The notes beneath the pieces are model-generated. The model was not told the origin of the DNA. It ran no database searches and was given only the letters and a program-made list of their open reading frames with translations. From the NCBI RefSeq assembly GCF_000611645.1, contig NW_014012976.1, positions 1 to 22,176 of the forward strand: a stretch of 22,176 nt of DNA, written 5' to 3'. Both the position numbers and the translations under genes were made by a program. Origin of the DNA: Monoraphidium neglectum. Its lineage: Eukaryota > Chlorophyta > Chlorophyceae > Sphaeropleales > Selenastraceae. This document shows, in pieces, positions 1 to 15,132 of the stretch. Every line of letters begins with the position of its first letter. The stretch's first letter is position 1.

Positions 1-306
1 GGTAGCTGCCTGTTCGGTGTGCTGCGCAGGAGGTGGGGTCAAGGGTGTGGGGTGGATGCGAGGCGTACGGTTGGGGAAGGGCCACTGGAGAGTTTGGTTG
101 GCGCACTCCCCCCCCCCCACGTACACACTCTCTGCTGTTGTCCCGCGTGACTGTACTGTTGTCCCGAATGACTCTGCTTTTGCCCCGCATCAACACCACG
201 CACCAAGGATCTCCAGCAGCTCGATCACAAAGGTGAAGCGGATCTAGGGGGCCACATGGAGGGGAAGGGGGGCGTCATGGCGGTGAGATCGACACAGTGG
301 CGAGGT

Positions 307-378
<72 letters not shown>

Positions 379-1526
379 AGAGAGAGAGGAGGGGCACACA
401 AAGTAAACGAGATAGTTGTGGCCGAGGGACCGACGGGTCGGAACCACTGTAGTTTTGTGTATTGATGGATACGGGATGAACGCTTCACCGACATAAGCGC
501 GTGCTCTCTGAACCCCTGCAAGGGTGTTGGCTGAAGCACTGCTGACTCTGACGGGTCGCAAGCGTGCTCCTGCTGCCGTTTTCAATCCTCCTGCTGGTCC
601 TGCACACGACCGCCGCTGCGCCGGGGCCTGGAGATCCCACGATCGATGCAGCCTGCCACGACCCGCCACCCAGAACCGCCCACAACCGCCAACCACCACT
701 GCCCGCCAACCACCACCACCCAGGGAGCCCCTGGCCCACCATGGAACGGTTCCAGGCAGGAATTTGCTCAGAGATGGAGTGGTACATGAAGGGGCAGAAC
801 GGCGGGAAGTTCTGCGGGCGCACGGCGAGATGCAACAAGGAGGATAGAGGAAGGTTGAGGTGCGAGGGGTCGGCTTGGCCTAGTGCGAGCAAAAGGAGTG
901 CAGAGCGAGGCCGCTGCCCTGCAAGGATGCAGCTGCCAGGAGTCTCTGCAGGTGAATCCTCCATGGCCTCGTGAAACGCAGCTGAAGCAGAGCTACAACT
1001 CCCCCACCGTCAGCGGAGACCGGGCACCGCCCGCCCAAGCGCTCACACTGGGCTTCGAGTTCTCGGCAATCTGCGCAAGCGCCGCCTCCCGCCGCGCCAG
1101 CTCAGCCTCTCGCCGCGCGAGCTCCGCCTCCCGCTGCGCCAGGTTCCCGCCGCCCGCGCCGCCGCCCCCGCCGCCGCCGCCCGGCGCGATGTTGAAGGCC
1201 GCCGCGAGCGCGTTGGGCTTGGGGGACGCCGCCGGGGCGGGCGCAGCGGTGCCGACGCCGCCGCCCCAGGCGCCGAACGCATTTTGTTGGCGCTGCGATC
1301 AGCCAGGATGGCAAAAGGTGTTCAATAATCCATGTTGGTTGGCTGCCAAACAGCTTGTTGATCAAAGCAAAAACAGCTAGCCATGCCTCCATCACAAACA
1401 CAGCGCAGAAAGAAGCAGGCTGTTCCGCGTGCGCACCGGGGCCTCCTCCGCAGGCGCGGGTGGCGCTGTCGCAGATCCCCCTTGTGCAAAGGGGTTGACC
1501 GAGTAACCCCAGCCGCCAGTCGCCAT
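1..1526 (-). CDS. SCAMP-family secretory carrier membrane protein (3' end beyond window)
   Basis: SCAMPs are four-helix membrane proteins of the post-Golgi and endosomal recycling system. Exons read on the minus strand: 1526-1437, 1292-1047, 811-740 and, less surely, 243-204; all join in phase 0. Exon 1 starts with ATG and carries an NPF motif (residues 11-13), the EH-domain ligand typical of SCAMP N-termini. Exon 2 has a Gly/Ala/Pro-rich linker, then a coiled coil (about residues 81-107) built from three copies of a heptad like EAELARR. Exon 3 encodes the family signature just before the first helix, NFPPFCPFMYHSI followed by SEQIP. The candidate fourth exon, reading IRFTFVIELLEIL, could begin the first helix. 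The remaining helices must lie in exons beyond base 1 or in a short exon near 1-21 that I could not place. The family call is firm; the 3' structure is not. Confidence 0.72.
308..389. repeat. (GT)n-(GA)n compound microsatellite
   Basis: A run of GT dinucleotides (about 308-325) passes directly into GA dinucleotides with a few GGGA interruptions (to about 389). It lies in the intron between SCAMP exons 3 and 4 (244-739). On the transcribed strand it reads as a long CU/CA-rich pyrimidine stretch 65-145 bases upstream of the candidate acceptor. I see no coding signal in this intron. Confidence 0.95.
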
Positions 1527-2288
1527 GGCTGTCGCAGGGGCAAGGGCGTGCGCGGGTGCAGTTGGCGCACGCCTGCAGGACCAGGTACTGCACCGAGGCA
1601 GTCGCCCTGGCGGTTTGGGCTGCTGCGTGGCCTTCCCTGGCTATGCATGTAAGCAGCAGCGTGAGCTGTCGTTTGAAAGATCAAACCAGACCTGCAAAGT
1701 GGGCCAGGTTCCTGCGTGCGGTCTTTCACACCGCCCAGATCCCCGTCGAGCAACTAGGAGCGCTGACAACCTGACACAGGCAATTCATCATCCGTCTCTC
1801 AAGCCCCACCTGCTCGCGGCTCCCTGTTTGCTACTTCTCAAGGTGCTGCCCGGTGCCTGTTGCAACCTGCAAGACCGTCAGGGAACCGGGATGATTGCTG
1901 CCGGGGTTGCTGCACAAAAGAAACAACTACAGCGAGGAGCAGGGAAATAGCTGATAAAGGACTCAAGCCGCGCCCCGACAGTGTGCAGCTCAGCTCTTGT
2001 CTCACCCAGCAGGCCTGCGCAGCCGGGCACCCCCCAGCACCCCCGTGCAGGTGGGCAGCTTCATACAGGCACAGGTTGCCTGGGGTGGTGCAGGGGCTGA
2101 TTTCATTGAAATAGGGCGTCAAATGACTTGCCCCACCATGTGCATGTGAAGAGTCCAGCAGAGCCAAGCTGTACTGCCAATGGCCGACTACGGCGTTTGT
2201 TGTTGCAATGACTGTGGCATCATGGCAGTGTTTCAGGACCCCCAAATGGTCGCCGCGCACATGAGCCACGCATATGAGAGGCTGTCGA
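1527..2288. other. Intergenic: SCAMP upstream region and glycosyltransferase 3' flank
   Basis: These 762 bases separate the SCAMP start codon from the glycosyltransferase stop codon; both genes are on the minus strand. The open frames present have no family motif and no splice-compatible partners. I found no TATA-like box that I would defend, and no TGTAA signal other than the one overlapping the glycosyltransferase stop at 2289-2293. Confidence 0.5.
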
Positions 2289-4209
2289 TTACAATTTCAG
2301 AGCACGATAGACCCAGCCCAGCAGCCGGCGCAGCTGCACCGGCACCGGCGAAGACACAGCCGCAGCAGACGACGCCTCCAGCGCCGGGGAGGCCCCGGCC
2401 TCGTCGCTGCGGGCCACCCTCTGCGCCAGGTCAGCCACCGCGGCCTCCGCGGCCCAGTGCCACCCCGTATCCTCCACGGCATCCGCGCCGGCCGCCAGCC
2501 TGCGGCACGCAGGGAAGGGCGTTGCAGCAGGCTGAGCAACCGCCGCCCCCCCCCCCTGTGTGCGCTCATCATCAGCTTCAGTCAGTGCCCTTCTCAGGCC
2601 CCTGAGCAGCCAAGACGCCCACACGGCCTTGCTGGAGCCCACACCAGCATTGCAGAGGGGTAAGAAAGGCGCCGGTGGCTGCGTTCAGCCCCTCACCTGT
2701 GCTGAAATATGTTGTAGACCTCTGCAATGAACGCCTCCTCCCTCGGCAAGCGCCTCTCGCCGCGCGGGTCGAACGTGTGGGCAGTGTGGATGAACATCTG
2801 AGAGGTGGGAAGGCAGAAGAGGGGCGGCGGGGCGCCGACCGGCGTTTGACGGAGAGCGGCGCGGAAATGGCTGGCTGCGGACAGGACAGCGGCACGCCGG
2901 CTTCGACCGCCATACTGACATGGCAGATGTTGTAGCAACACAACGCCTGCGGTTGGCTGTACTGTACTGTCCCAGCCGCAGGCGTGAAGTGAACGAGCTC
3001 AAATCCCTCATGACTGAATTGAGCACACCTGGTCGACCACGTTTGGATCCACCAGTGCCTTGACCTGGCCGAGGGGGTTTGTCTTGGCCTGGCTCGGACC
3101 CGCCCGCAGCGAGTAGCCGTCCAGAAGCTGCAGCATCCCTTTGGCCGCGCCCGCCGCCGCCGCCACCGCCCGCGAGCCTGTCACGCCCGTACCCGCCTTG
3201 GCCGCCCCTCGCCACGCCGCCGACTCATTGGCGCCCGCATTGAGCTGCTTGTCAAACACAAAATGCGACGTCAGGTACAGCACTGGGTGGTGGTGCCGCG
3301 CGAGTAACTGCTGCAGGGAGGTTTTTGGGGGCAGCGCCACAAACTCGTCGTAGTCAGTGAACAGCAGGCGGACGTCCTCTCCCCAGTGAGTCAGCACGGC
3401 GTGGGTGTACTGGATGCATTGATAGGCGTACAAGAATCTGATGGGCCCAGGTGGGAGGGAGACGAGGGGTGGGTGACACCTGAGCAAAGCAGAGCTTCGT
3501 GCATGTGGCTTGGGTGAAGTTCCTAACTTGTGATTTGCAGGTCGTATATCCTCACTGTCTTGCCCCGGGGGAGGTGCGTCGGCGACCGTCGCGGCAGACA
3601 GCACCACATGCACAGATTTCCAGCCACCCGCGACCTTCGCGCCTGTTCATCCCCCGCGCACTTGCGGTAGTGCGCCAGCGAGTTGATGGTGATGAAGCCG
3701 ACGCGCCCCTCCCGCGCCAGCCGCCGCAGCTCCGTGTTGCGCAGCATTGTGGTGGCCTGCGCCTTAGTCACGTAAACCTCCCTTTGGGGGGGCACGGGGC
3801 GGGGGTCGGCGGGTTGAGGGTGCCTCTGCAGGGTTGGCAGTTGGTGAGGGTTACATATGCAGACACCAGGACGCAATCCTGCCTGGCTGTGTGACGGGTA
3901 GACGCTGGGCAGAATCCGAGATGATGTTACGCGTGCGTATCACACATGCAGTCCAAATCGCGGCGCCCACCCCCCTTATAAATGGCAAGCGCGCGCGCGC
4001 GCGCGTGTCGCTACGCGAGCGAATCGTGCCCACCAGCGGGACACGCCAATCTGTGAGTGGTATGCCATGCTGGCTGCTATGATGGCCGCGACGAATGACA
4101 TGTCCTGGTTGTACAGGTTCTTGCTCACTATGATGACGGGCGGGCCCTTCGGCTGGGCCTCTTTGCTGCCCTTCTCCTCCTCCTGCTGCTGCTGCTCATC
4201 TTCCTCCTC

Positions 4210-4257
<48 letters not shown>

Positions 4258-5602
4258 ATGCTGATGCTGCTGATGCTGCGCCGCCTGCTCTGGTCGCTGG
4301 CGCCGCCGCCGTTGATGGCGGGCCCTGCTGTCGCCGGGTGTGGCGGTGCAATCACCGAGGGACAGCAGGGTGTACTGCGGCCAGCCCTCTAGGGATATGG
4401 TGATGTCATTGCCAACGCTGAAGTTGCCTGCAGTTGGGATGTGATAAGCGGATGCGAATCATAGGATGCGATAAGCGAGCCGGGGACGGCGTCAGGCTGG
4501 TAAGACTTGGGGAGCAAACACGGGATATCATGCAGCGGGCGCCAGCCACATGACCTGTAACTCTGGCGGGTGCTGGCGGATTGAATCGCAGTGTGGATTT
4601 GCAGGTGACCGTTTCTGGGGCATCCAAAGCCGATCTGTACCACTTTTGGGGTGCCTGCCAGGCACCCCAAAAATGGCAGGACCCCACCTGGGATCCCCAG
4701 CCTCAGACTAGCAGGCACATTTGCTGGCACAAAGGGCGGCGTGTATAGAAAAGGCAGGCGCTTGCCGCTCGGCAGCGCTGCAGTCACGTTAGGCGAGAAC
4801 TCTGTGTGGAATCCCTGCTCGGCAGTGCGACGACAGGATTGGGGTCACGCAGTTGCGTGCGCTGGATTTGTGTTGTTCCAAACAATAAAACGCACAGCAT
4901 GGCGCGGCGCGGGGTCGTGTGGGGTGTGTGTGTGTATGGGGGGGAGCAGGGTAAGGGTGGGCTTTGACAAGCAGCTCGTGCATGGTGCATGCCTGCCTTC
5001 GCGCTGCCAAGACGCGCGTTCGGATACCATTGCGTGTGCACACTGCACCATGCTCGAATGCTGGCCAACCTGCAGCAGCGGCGCCGCCGGACTGTTGATG
5101 TGCTGCGTGTTCCGCGGCTCCACAAAAAGGAACCCCCTGATCTCCAGATCTGTGATCTGCCCTTGATCCAGATCAGCTGATCTGCACATGCACCGCAGCC
5201 ACAGGTGCAGCAGCGCCGCACGGACAAGCGGCACATTGCTGCTGGCCCACGCCTGGGGCTCGCCCACAAAGGCGGCGTGGTGGACGCCGGCGCCGACGAA
5301 GGGGCGCATGAGGCGAGCGCGCGCGGGGCGCGGCGGATGCTGCAGCATCAGCATCGGCATGTCGACACTACCTGAAATGACGGGGTGAGCATTGTGCAAT
5401 TTGCTGCAGGTGTGGAACTGGATTGTGCTGCCCTTGAGTGGCCCCAATGCGCGCACATGCACTTGCAGCACGAGTCGTGACATCGGGAGCGTTGCGCCTC
5501 ACCACTAGTGCCGGCAGGAGCAAATCCGGAAGCTGCGATCATCAGGTACACAAATAAAGATTTCAACAAAGCCAGCTTGTCCCTAGGCGCGTGGGACTCC
5601 AT
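2289..5602 (-). CDS. Type II membrane glycosyltransferase, GT92/DUF23-like, with polyglutamine insert
   Basis: Exons on the minus strand: 5602-5503, 5371-5070, 4799-4688, 4427-4045, 3777-3635, 3437-3029, 2797-2697, 2631-2289. Phases match at every junction and give 630 residues. Residues 10-28 form a single hydrophobic signal-anchor, as in Golgi glycosyltransferases. Exons 2-4 encode a region of predicted beta character that I do not recognise. Next come a charged low-complexity segment and a polyGln run (about residues 229-245). The catalytic part begins near PPVIIVSKNLYNQDMSF and has a YHSQIGVYV segment, as in GT92 (YH..lGv..fy). It also has TDYDEF (374-379), the DxD-like metal and nucleotide-sugar site, after a Q/C-containing helix. 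The downstream ALVDPNVV and HTAHTFDP segments fit the family's C-terminal strand and His region. The acceptors of exons 3, 5 and 8 are the least certain. The donor sugar and acceptor cannot be told. Confidence 0.62.
3988..4006. repeat. (GC)n alternating tract in glycosyltransferase intron 4
   Basis: An uninterrupted GC dinucleotide run lies in the intron between glycosyltransferase exons 4 and 5 (3778-4044). Alternating GC can adopt Z-form DNA; no function is implied. The same intron holds nothing else I recognise. Confidence 0.85.
4183..4275 (-). repeat. Coding CAG/CTG trinucleotide tract (polyglutamine)
   Basis: On the plus strand this is CTG-rich; on the coding (minus) strand it is CAG. 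The pure core at 4213-4257 is 15 CAG units. It is flanked by CAT-interrupted units (Gln/His) on the N-terminal side and by GAG runs plus four more CAG units (Glu/Gln) on the C-terminal side. It lies in frame in exon 4 of the glycosyltransferase, between the N-terminal region and the catalytic domain. Near-pure codon use suggests recent expansion rather than selected sequence. Confidence 0.92.
4640..4676. repeat. Near-perfect inverted repeat, 18-bp arms, 1-base spacer
   Basis: Left arm 4640-4657 and right arm 4659-4676 are reverse complements with one mismatch (base 4643 against 4673), around a single C. The inner 13 base pairs (TTTGGGGTGCCTG and its complement) are perfect. It lies inside the intron between glycosyltransferase exons 3 and 4 (4428-4687), close to the exon 3 donor, so the transcript would form a stable hairpin. 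Confidence 0.9.
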
Positions 5603-6221
5603 CCCAATTCAACTCACGCGATCCAACAGTTGGCGATCACGCCTCATGCTGTGTGATTGGAACACGTATGCGTGAAAAACGCGGGTTTTGCGTGGCAGAC
5701 TCGACGAAACACAAAATACGGTTCGTGACGGCGCGTAGCGTCCTCCGCTGACGGGGATGACCCTGCCGTTCCCCGCCGGACACCCCCACACCAGGCAATT
5801 TGTCCTGGCCCACAGGTCCTGCTGTCATGCGTTGCCGCCTCTGCCTACTCCCTCTTATCATGCCCTGATGCCCTGTGGCTTGACGCCGCCACTACCACCG
5901 CTGCCACCCAGCCTCAGTGTTTCCCCCCAAGGCAGTGCCCCAAAGCAACAGTGTCACAGCCTGCCTATGCCACCTGGAGCCACTGCTGCTGTCATACGCC
6001 CGGCGTCCCCGCACGCTGCACGGCTGCTCGCCAAGGCATCATGCAGGCAGTCTGAAGCCGTTACAAATTCTGTGGAAATAGCGGTCCAACCCTCAGAAAG
6101 GTAAAAAAGCGCCGCCCAAAAAGGGCAGCAAGCTCACAAACTGGGCTCGTTTCACAAACCGCGAACGAGCCCGTGCCCGTCGCCGCAGCCCAGCAGCGGG
6201 CGTGCGGCGCAACGAAAGCGC
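5603..6221. other. Intergenic: glycosyltransferase upstream region and GluRS 3' UTR
   Basis: This stretch separates the glycosyltransferase start from the GluRS stop. The part near 6222 should be GluRS 3' UTR, ending soon after the TGTAA signal at 6061-6065. The rest is the presumed promoter of the glycosyltransferase. The open frames here lack motifs and consistent splice sites; I see no further gene. Confidence 0.5.
6061..6065 (-). promoter_or_regulatory. TGTAA poly(A) signal of GluRS gene
   Basis: On the minus strand this reads TGTAA, the usual chlorophyte polyadenylation signal. It lies 157 bases past the GluRS stop codon, which gives a plausible 3' UTR of about 170-180 bases. Confidence 0.6.
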
Positions 6222-11968
<5,747 letters not shown>

Positions 11969-12454
11969 TGTTGCAGATTATATGCTGCTTAGTTTATCAA
12001 GATCCAATTGAGTACGCTGGATCGCCACTCGAAAGCGATCCGAATTTGCCCACACCACTTCGCGAGAAGCAGATGGATTGCTGGCCTAGGAGCTCTCCAC
12101 GCAATCTTCACGCATGACGGTCGTCTAGATGCAGCCGCATCGTGGAGCGATCTCACGGCCGGAAGTCCAAGATATTGCCTGGTGACCCAAAGCAAGGGAG
12201 TCTGCGAAAGCAAGGATACGTCCAATATCCACTTTATTTCGAAAATACCCGCTCGTCAGACACCCGGTCCCACGTGCTTGTGCTGCTCGCGTCCTGCAGT
12301 GCACATCAGTGCCCTTGCCGGCCCCTCTATGCACCGTCGTACTCGTATGTTGCGCAGGATGGTCGATCATACCGAATGCTTGTGGCGGAATCGCTCTTCT
12401 GTCTTCATTGTCTCCAGTTGCTTTCTTTCCGGCGCTCGGCCTCCGTAACACACC
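11969..12454. promoter_or_regulatory. Shared upstream region of divergent GluRS and ZIP genes
   Basis: GluRS starts leftward at 11968 and the ZIP transporter starts rightward at 12455. These 486 bases must hold both promoters and 5' UTRs. GC content is clearly lower than in the flanking exons. I see no convincing TATA box at a usual distance from either start, and no gene; the overlapping open frames have no motifs. Confidence 0.5.
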
Positions 12455-14633
12455 ATGCGGTCGCTCCTGCATTCCGCGACCGGCGGCCTAGCCGCCGCCA
12501 CTTTTGCGCCCAACAGCGACCACCCGCACGACGACCACGACCATCATGACGGCCACGGCCTCCCATTGAGCATGGCGCTCCGCGTGGGGGCCATCTTCGC
12601 AATCCTCGCCGCCGGCCTCCTCGGCGGCCTGCCCCCCATCCTGCTGCGCCAGTTCAGGGCCTCCGACGCCGCGCCCGCGCGCCTGGCGCGCGCCTTCGGC
12701 GGCGGCGTCATCCTGTCGCTCGCCTTGGTGCGCCGCCCTCCGCGTTGAACCCCCTCCTTTGACACCCGGTGGTAGCTCGAATCGCTTGCTCACAGCCCCC
12801 GCCCAAAACTGCCCGCTCGGCGCCCCTCCCTCTGGACCGACGACGCTCCACACATGCACACAAACCCGACCTGACTGCTCCTTCGACTCCGCACGCGCCG
12901 ACCACCGCCGCAGATCCACGTGCTCCCAGAGGCCTCCGAGTCACTGGAGGTCCTCACCCCATTCCCCCTCGGCGCCGTCCTGGCCATAGCCGGCATCCTC
13001 ACCCTCCTTGCCATCGATTACTCAGTCACGTCCCTGCTCGCGCCCGAGCCCTTCAAGAGCCAGCTGCGTGCCGCTGTCCGGCTCTCGCGCGCGCCGCCAC
13101 CTGCTGCAATCACCGAAAAAGCGGCAGCGCTCGACAGCGAAGCGGCCGCGCCCGCCGACGCTGGCGGCGAGGGGGCGGCGGCAAATGCCGAGGACGGCTG
13201 CCGCGGCTGCGCCGCCGCGACCGCGACGGCGGCGGGCGTGGTGGGGCACGCGGCGCCGCTGCTGCACAGCCACCACCACTCGGCTGGCCACCCGATCGCG
13301 ACGCTGCGCCAGCTCGTCGCCTGCTATACCCTCGAGGCGGGCTGCGTCTTCCACAGTGTGATCATCGGAATTGGAATAGGCACCATGGTGGGCTCCAGGC
13401 TACAGGGTTTCCTTGGCGGCTGAGACTCTCATGTCTACTTATGCTTGACATGTGCCCCAGGCACTGCCTTGGACTGCAAGAAGCAAATGATAGCTCCTTT
13501 GCCACAGCTCGTCTTTGCCAAGAATGGAGCCCGCCTTGCCTATATGAGTGATGGCAGCCACTGACTGAGGCCGCTGCGTTGCACACAGGTGGACAACACG
13601 GCCGCCCTTCCGCCTCTGATCATCGCGATGGTGTTCCACCAGGTGGGCGCCGCAATCAACAACGGCTTGCCCTGCCGCCGTTGTTGGCCGCGCACAGAGG
13701 TGCAGGTCGCGCCTTGGTTTGTGGACGCGCAGCTCAGAGCGTCACAATTCTGTGTACTGTGGCCCCCTGTGCCCATGAATACTACTGCCCCCTCCCCCAC
13801 ACTCGGCCTGCCTGCCTTCCCCGTCCGCTCCGCTCGCGCACAGGCCCTGGAAGCTGTCGCTTTGGGTGCGGTCCTGGCAGCTGCCCTAATCCCGATGGCC
13901 AAGAAAATCCTGATGGTGAGCCGGGCCCTGGTGCTTGTTTGCTGTTTCTACACAGCAACAAGCACGTCCCTGCGCCGATCTTGGGAGGCTGCGCTGCCGG
14001 CAGCCCAGCTGCTGCGGGGGTGGTTTGCGCGCTTGAATTCCTTCATGACGGCACGCAGCAAAACAATCCTGCACTCATCGCCCCGCCCTGGCCCTGATAC
14101 ATGACGACCTCTGACAAACCCCCCACAAACCTTGCCCCAAAACCCAACCCACAAACCTCGCAAATCTTAGTTGGTCGTCTACAGCCTCACGATGCCCATT
14201 GGCATCGCAATCGGCATCGCAGTCGCCGCCTCGTATGATCCGTCATCACCCGTGGCGGCCGGCGTCCAAGGCGCCCTCTCCGCCTTCTCCGCAGGCCTGC
14301 TGCTGCACATAGGTGAGTTCAACGCGCAGTTGCCGCTGTCAGGTGGCGGTAACGGATGCCTTTCCCGGCTTGTTTTGGGCCCTCACCTTGCAGCATCCCT
14401 GCGGTCGTTTTGGCTGACCCGTGCCTAGCAAGACCTTTGAAACCACTGACAATGACCCGCCTACCCAAGCTTGCCGCACGACCGCACCACTATTCCGCGC
14501 AGGTATGTTCCAGCTCATCGGGGAGGAGGCCAGCAGGCACGACTTGCTGGTCAGGCCGCAGCTGGCCGCCGCGCTGGCCGCCGCGCTGGTCCTGGGCGTG
14601 GCCGGCATGGCGGTAATCGCGCTGTGGGGATGA
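12455..14633 (+). CDS. ZIP-family zinc/iron transporter
   Basis: Moves divalent metal, mainly zinc or iron, into the cytosol from outside or from an organelle. Six plus-strand exons: 12455-12727, 12914-13387, 13589-13642, 13844-13915, 14171-14312, 14503-14633. Phases agree, giving 381 residues. An Asp/His-rich N-terminal segment (22-35) precedes the first helix (about 41-61). HVLPEASESL follows the second helix. The loop after helix 3 is long, Ala-rich and acidic, and ends in the His cluster HSHHHSAGH (about 209-217), a typical ZIP cytosolic metal-binding loop. Helix 4 has FHSVIIGIGIG (H238, S239) and helix 5 has FHQALEAVALG (H266, E270): the paired ZIP metal-site signatures. The usual Gly after the helix 5 Glu is Ala here. 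MPIGIAIGIA marks helix 6. The C-terminus ends VIALWG. The start is the first ATG in an open frame into the His-rich segment. Metal and membrane cannot be assigned. Confidence 0.92.
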
Positions 14634-14992
14634 TGCGGCGTGCGCTGATGACCACACATTCTCAAGGCATGCGCATGCCGTTGAGGAGCCATTGTGTCAT
14701 GTGCACACCGCGCTGCTCCACGTGGATGCCGAGCGAGACATGCGCAGCAGACGGGTGCGGCCAAAGTCGGCCACCAAAAACGCTGCAAGGAGTCAAGTGA
14801 AGACCAAAGCGACGCCTGCTGTGTTGGCCACTGGGGCGATGGCGGGATAATAAATGTGCTGCAGAGTTATGGCGGGACCTTGGCCATTCTTTGTTTTGAT
14901 CGCTGCACTTGAGTTGGGTTGACATATTACGCAGGCTCTGCAACCGATAGGGGTGATGTGTATATTGCAGTGCTGATATTCCCGTGCCAACC

Positions 14993-15018
14993 TGTAATTC
15001 TTTTACATATTCTTGTAA
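14993..15018. promoter_or_regulatory. Convergent TGTAA poly(A) signals for ZIP (+) and MFS (-) genes
   Basis: Plus-strand TGTAA occurs at 14993-14997 and 15014-15018, about 360-380 bases after the ZIP stop. Minus-strand TGTAA occurs at 15007-15003, 126 bases after the MFS stop at 15133. The two convergent genes therefore end within the same 26 bases. Confidence 0.6.
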
Positions 15019-15040
15019 TCTGTCCTGCAAAATTGTTTGT

Positions 15041-15059
15041 GCAGATCACAAGGATCTGC
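15041..15059. repeat. Small hairpin GCAGATC-ACAAG-GATCTGC
   Basis: Seven-base perfect arms (15041-15047 and 15053-15059) flank a five-base loop, and a third GCAGATC copy follows at about 15065. It lies between the stop codons of the convergent ZIP and MFS genes, just past the clustered poly(A) signals. It may add to 3' end structure; a chance origin is possible. Confidence 0.6.
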
Positions 15060-15132
15060 ATAAGCAGATCACGACTACGCGCGTAAGTCAGTGGTTGCTG
15101 CACTTTCCAGGGCAGGTGGCATAAACAGTGGC

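Noticed and set aside
489..507. Alternative SCAMP exon 4 reading RARAYV
   Set aside because: It would be a 19-base micro-exon with a weak acceptor and no following exon in phase; the 243-204 exon has clean sites and a hydrophobic product.
4067..4258. Plus-strand frame ending in polycysteine
   Set aside because: This is the CTG tract read on the non-coding strand; the minus strand gives polyGln in frame with the glycosyltransferase.
12769..13551. Plus-strand open frame of 260 codons overlapping the ZIP gene
   Set aside because: It is in a different frame from ZIP exon 2, has Arg/Ala/Pro-rich GC-driven composition and no motif; the ZIP frame is unambiguous.
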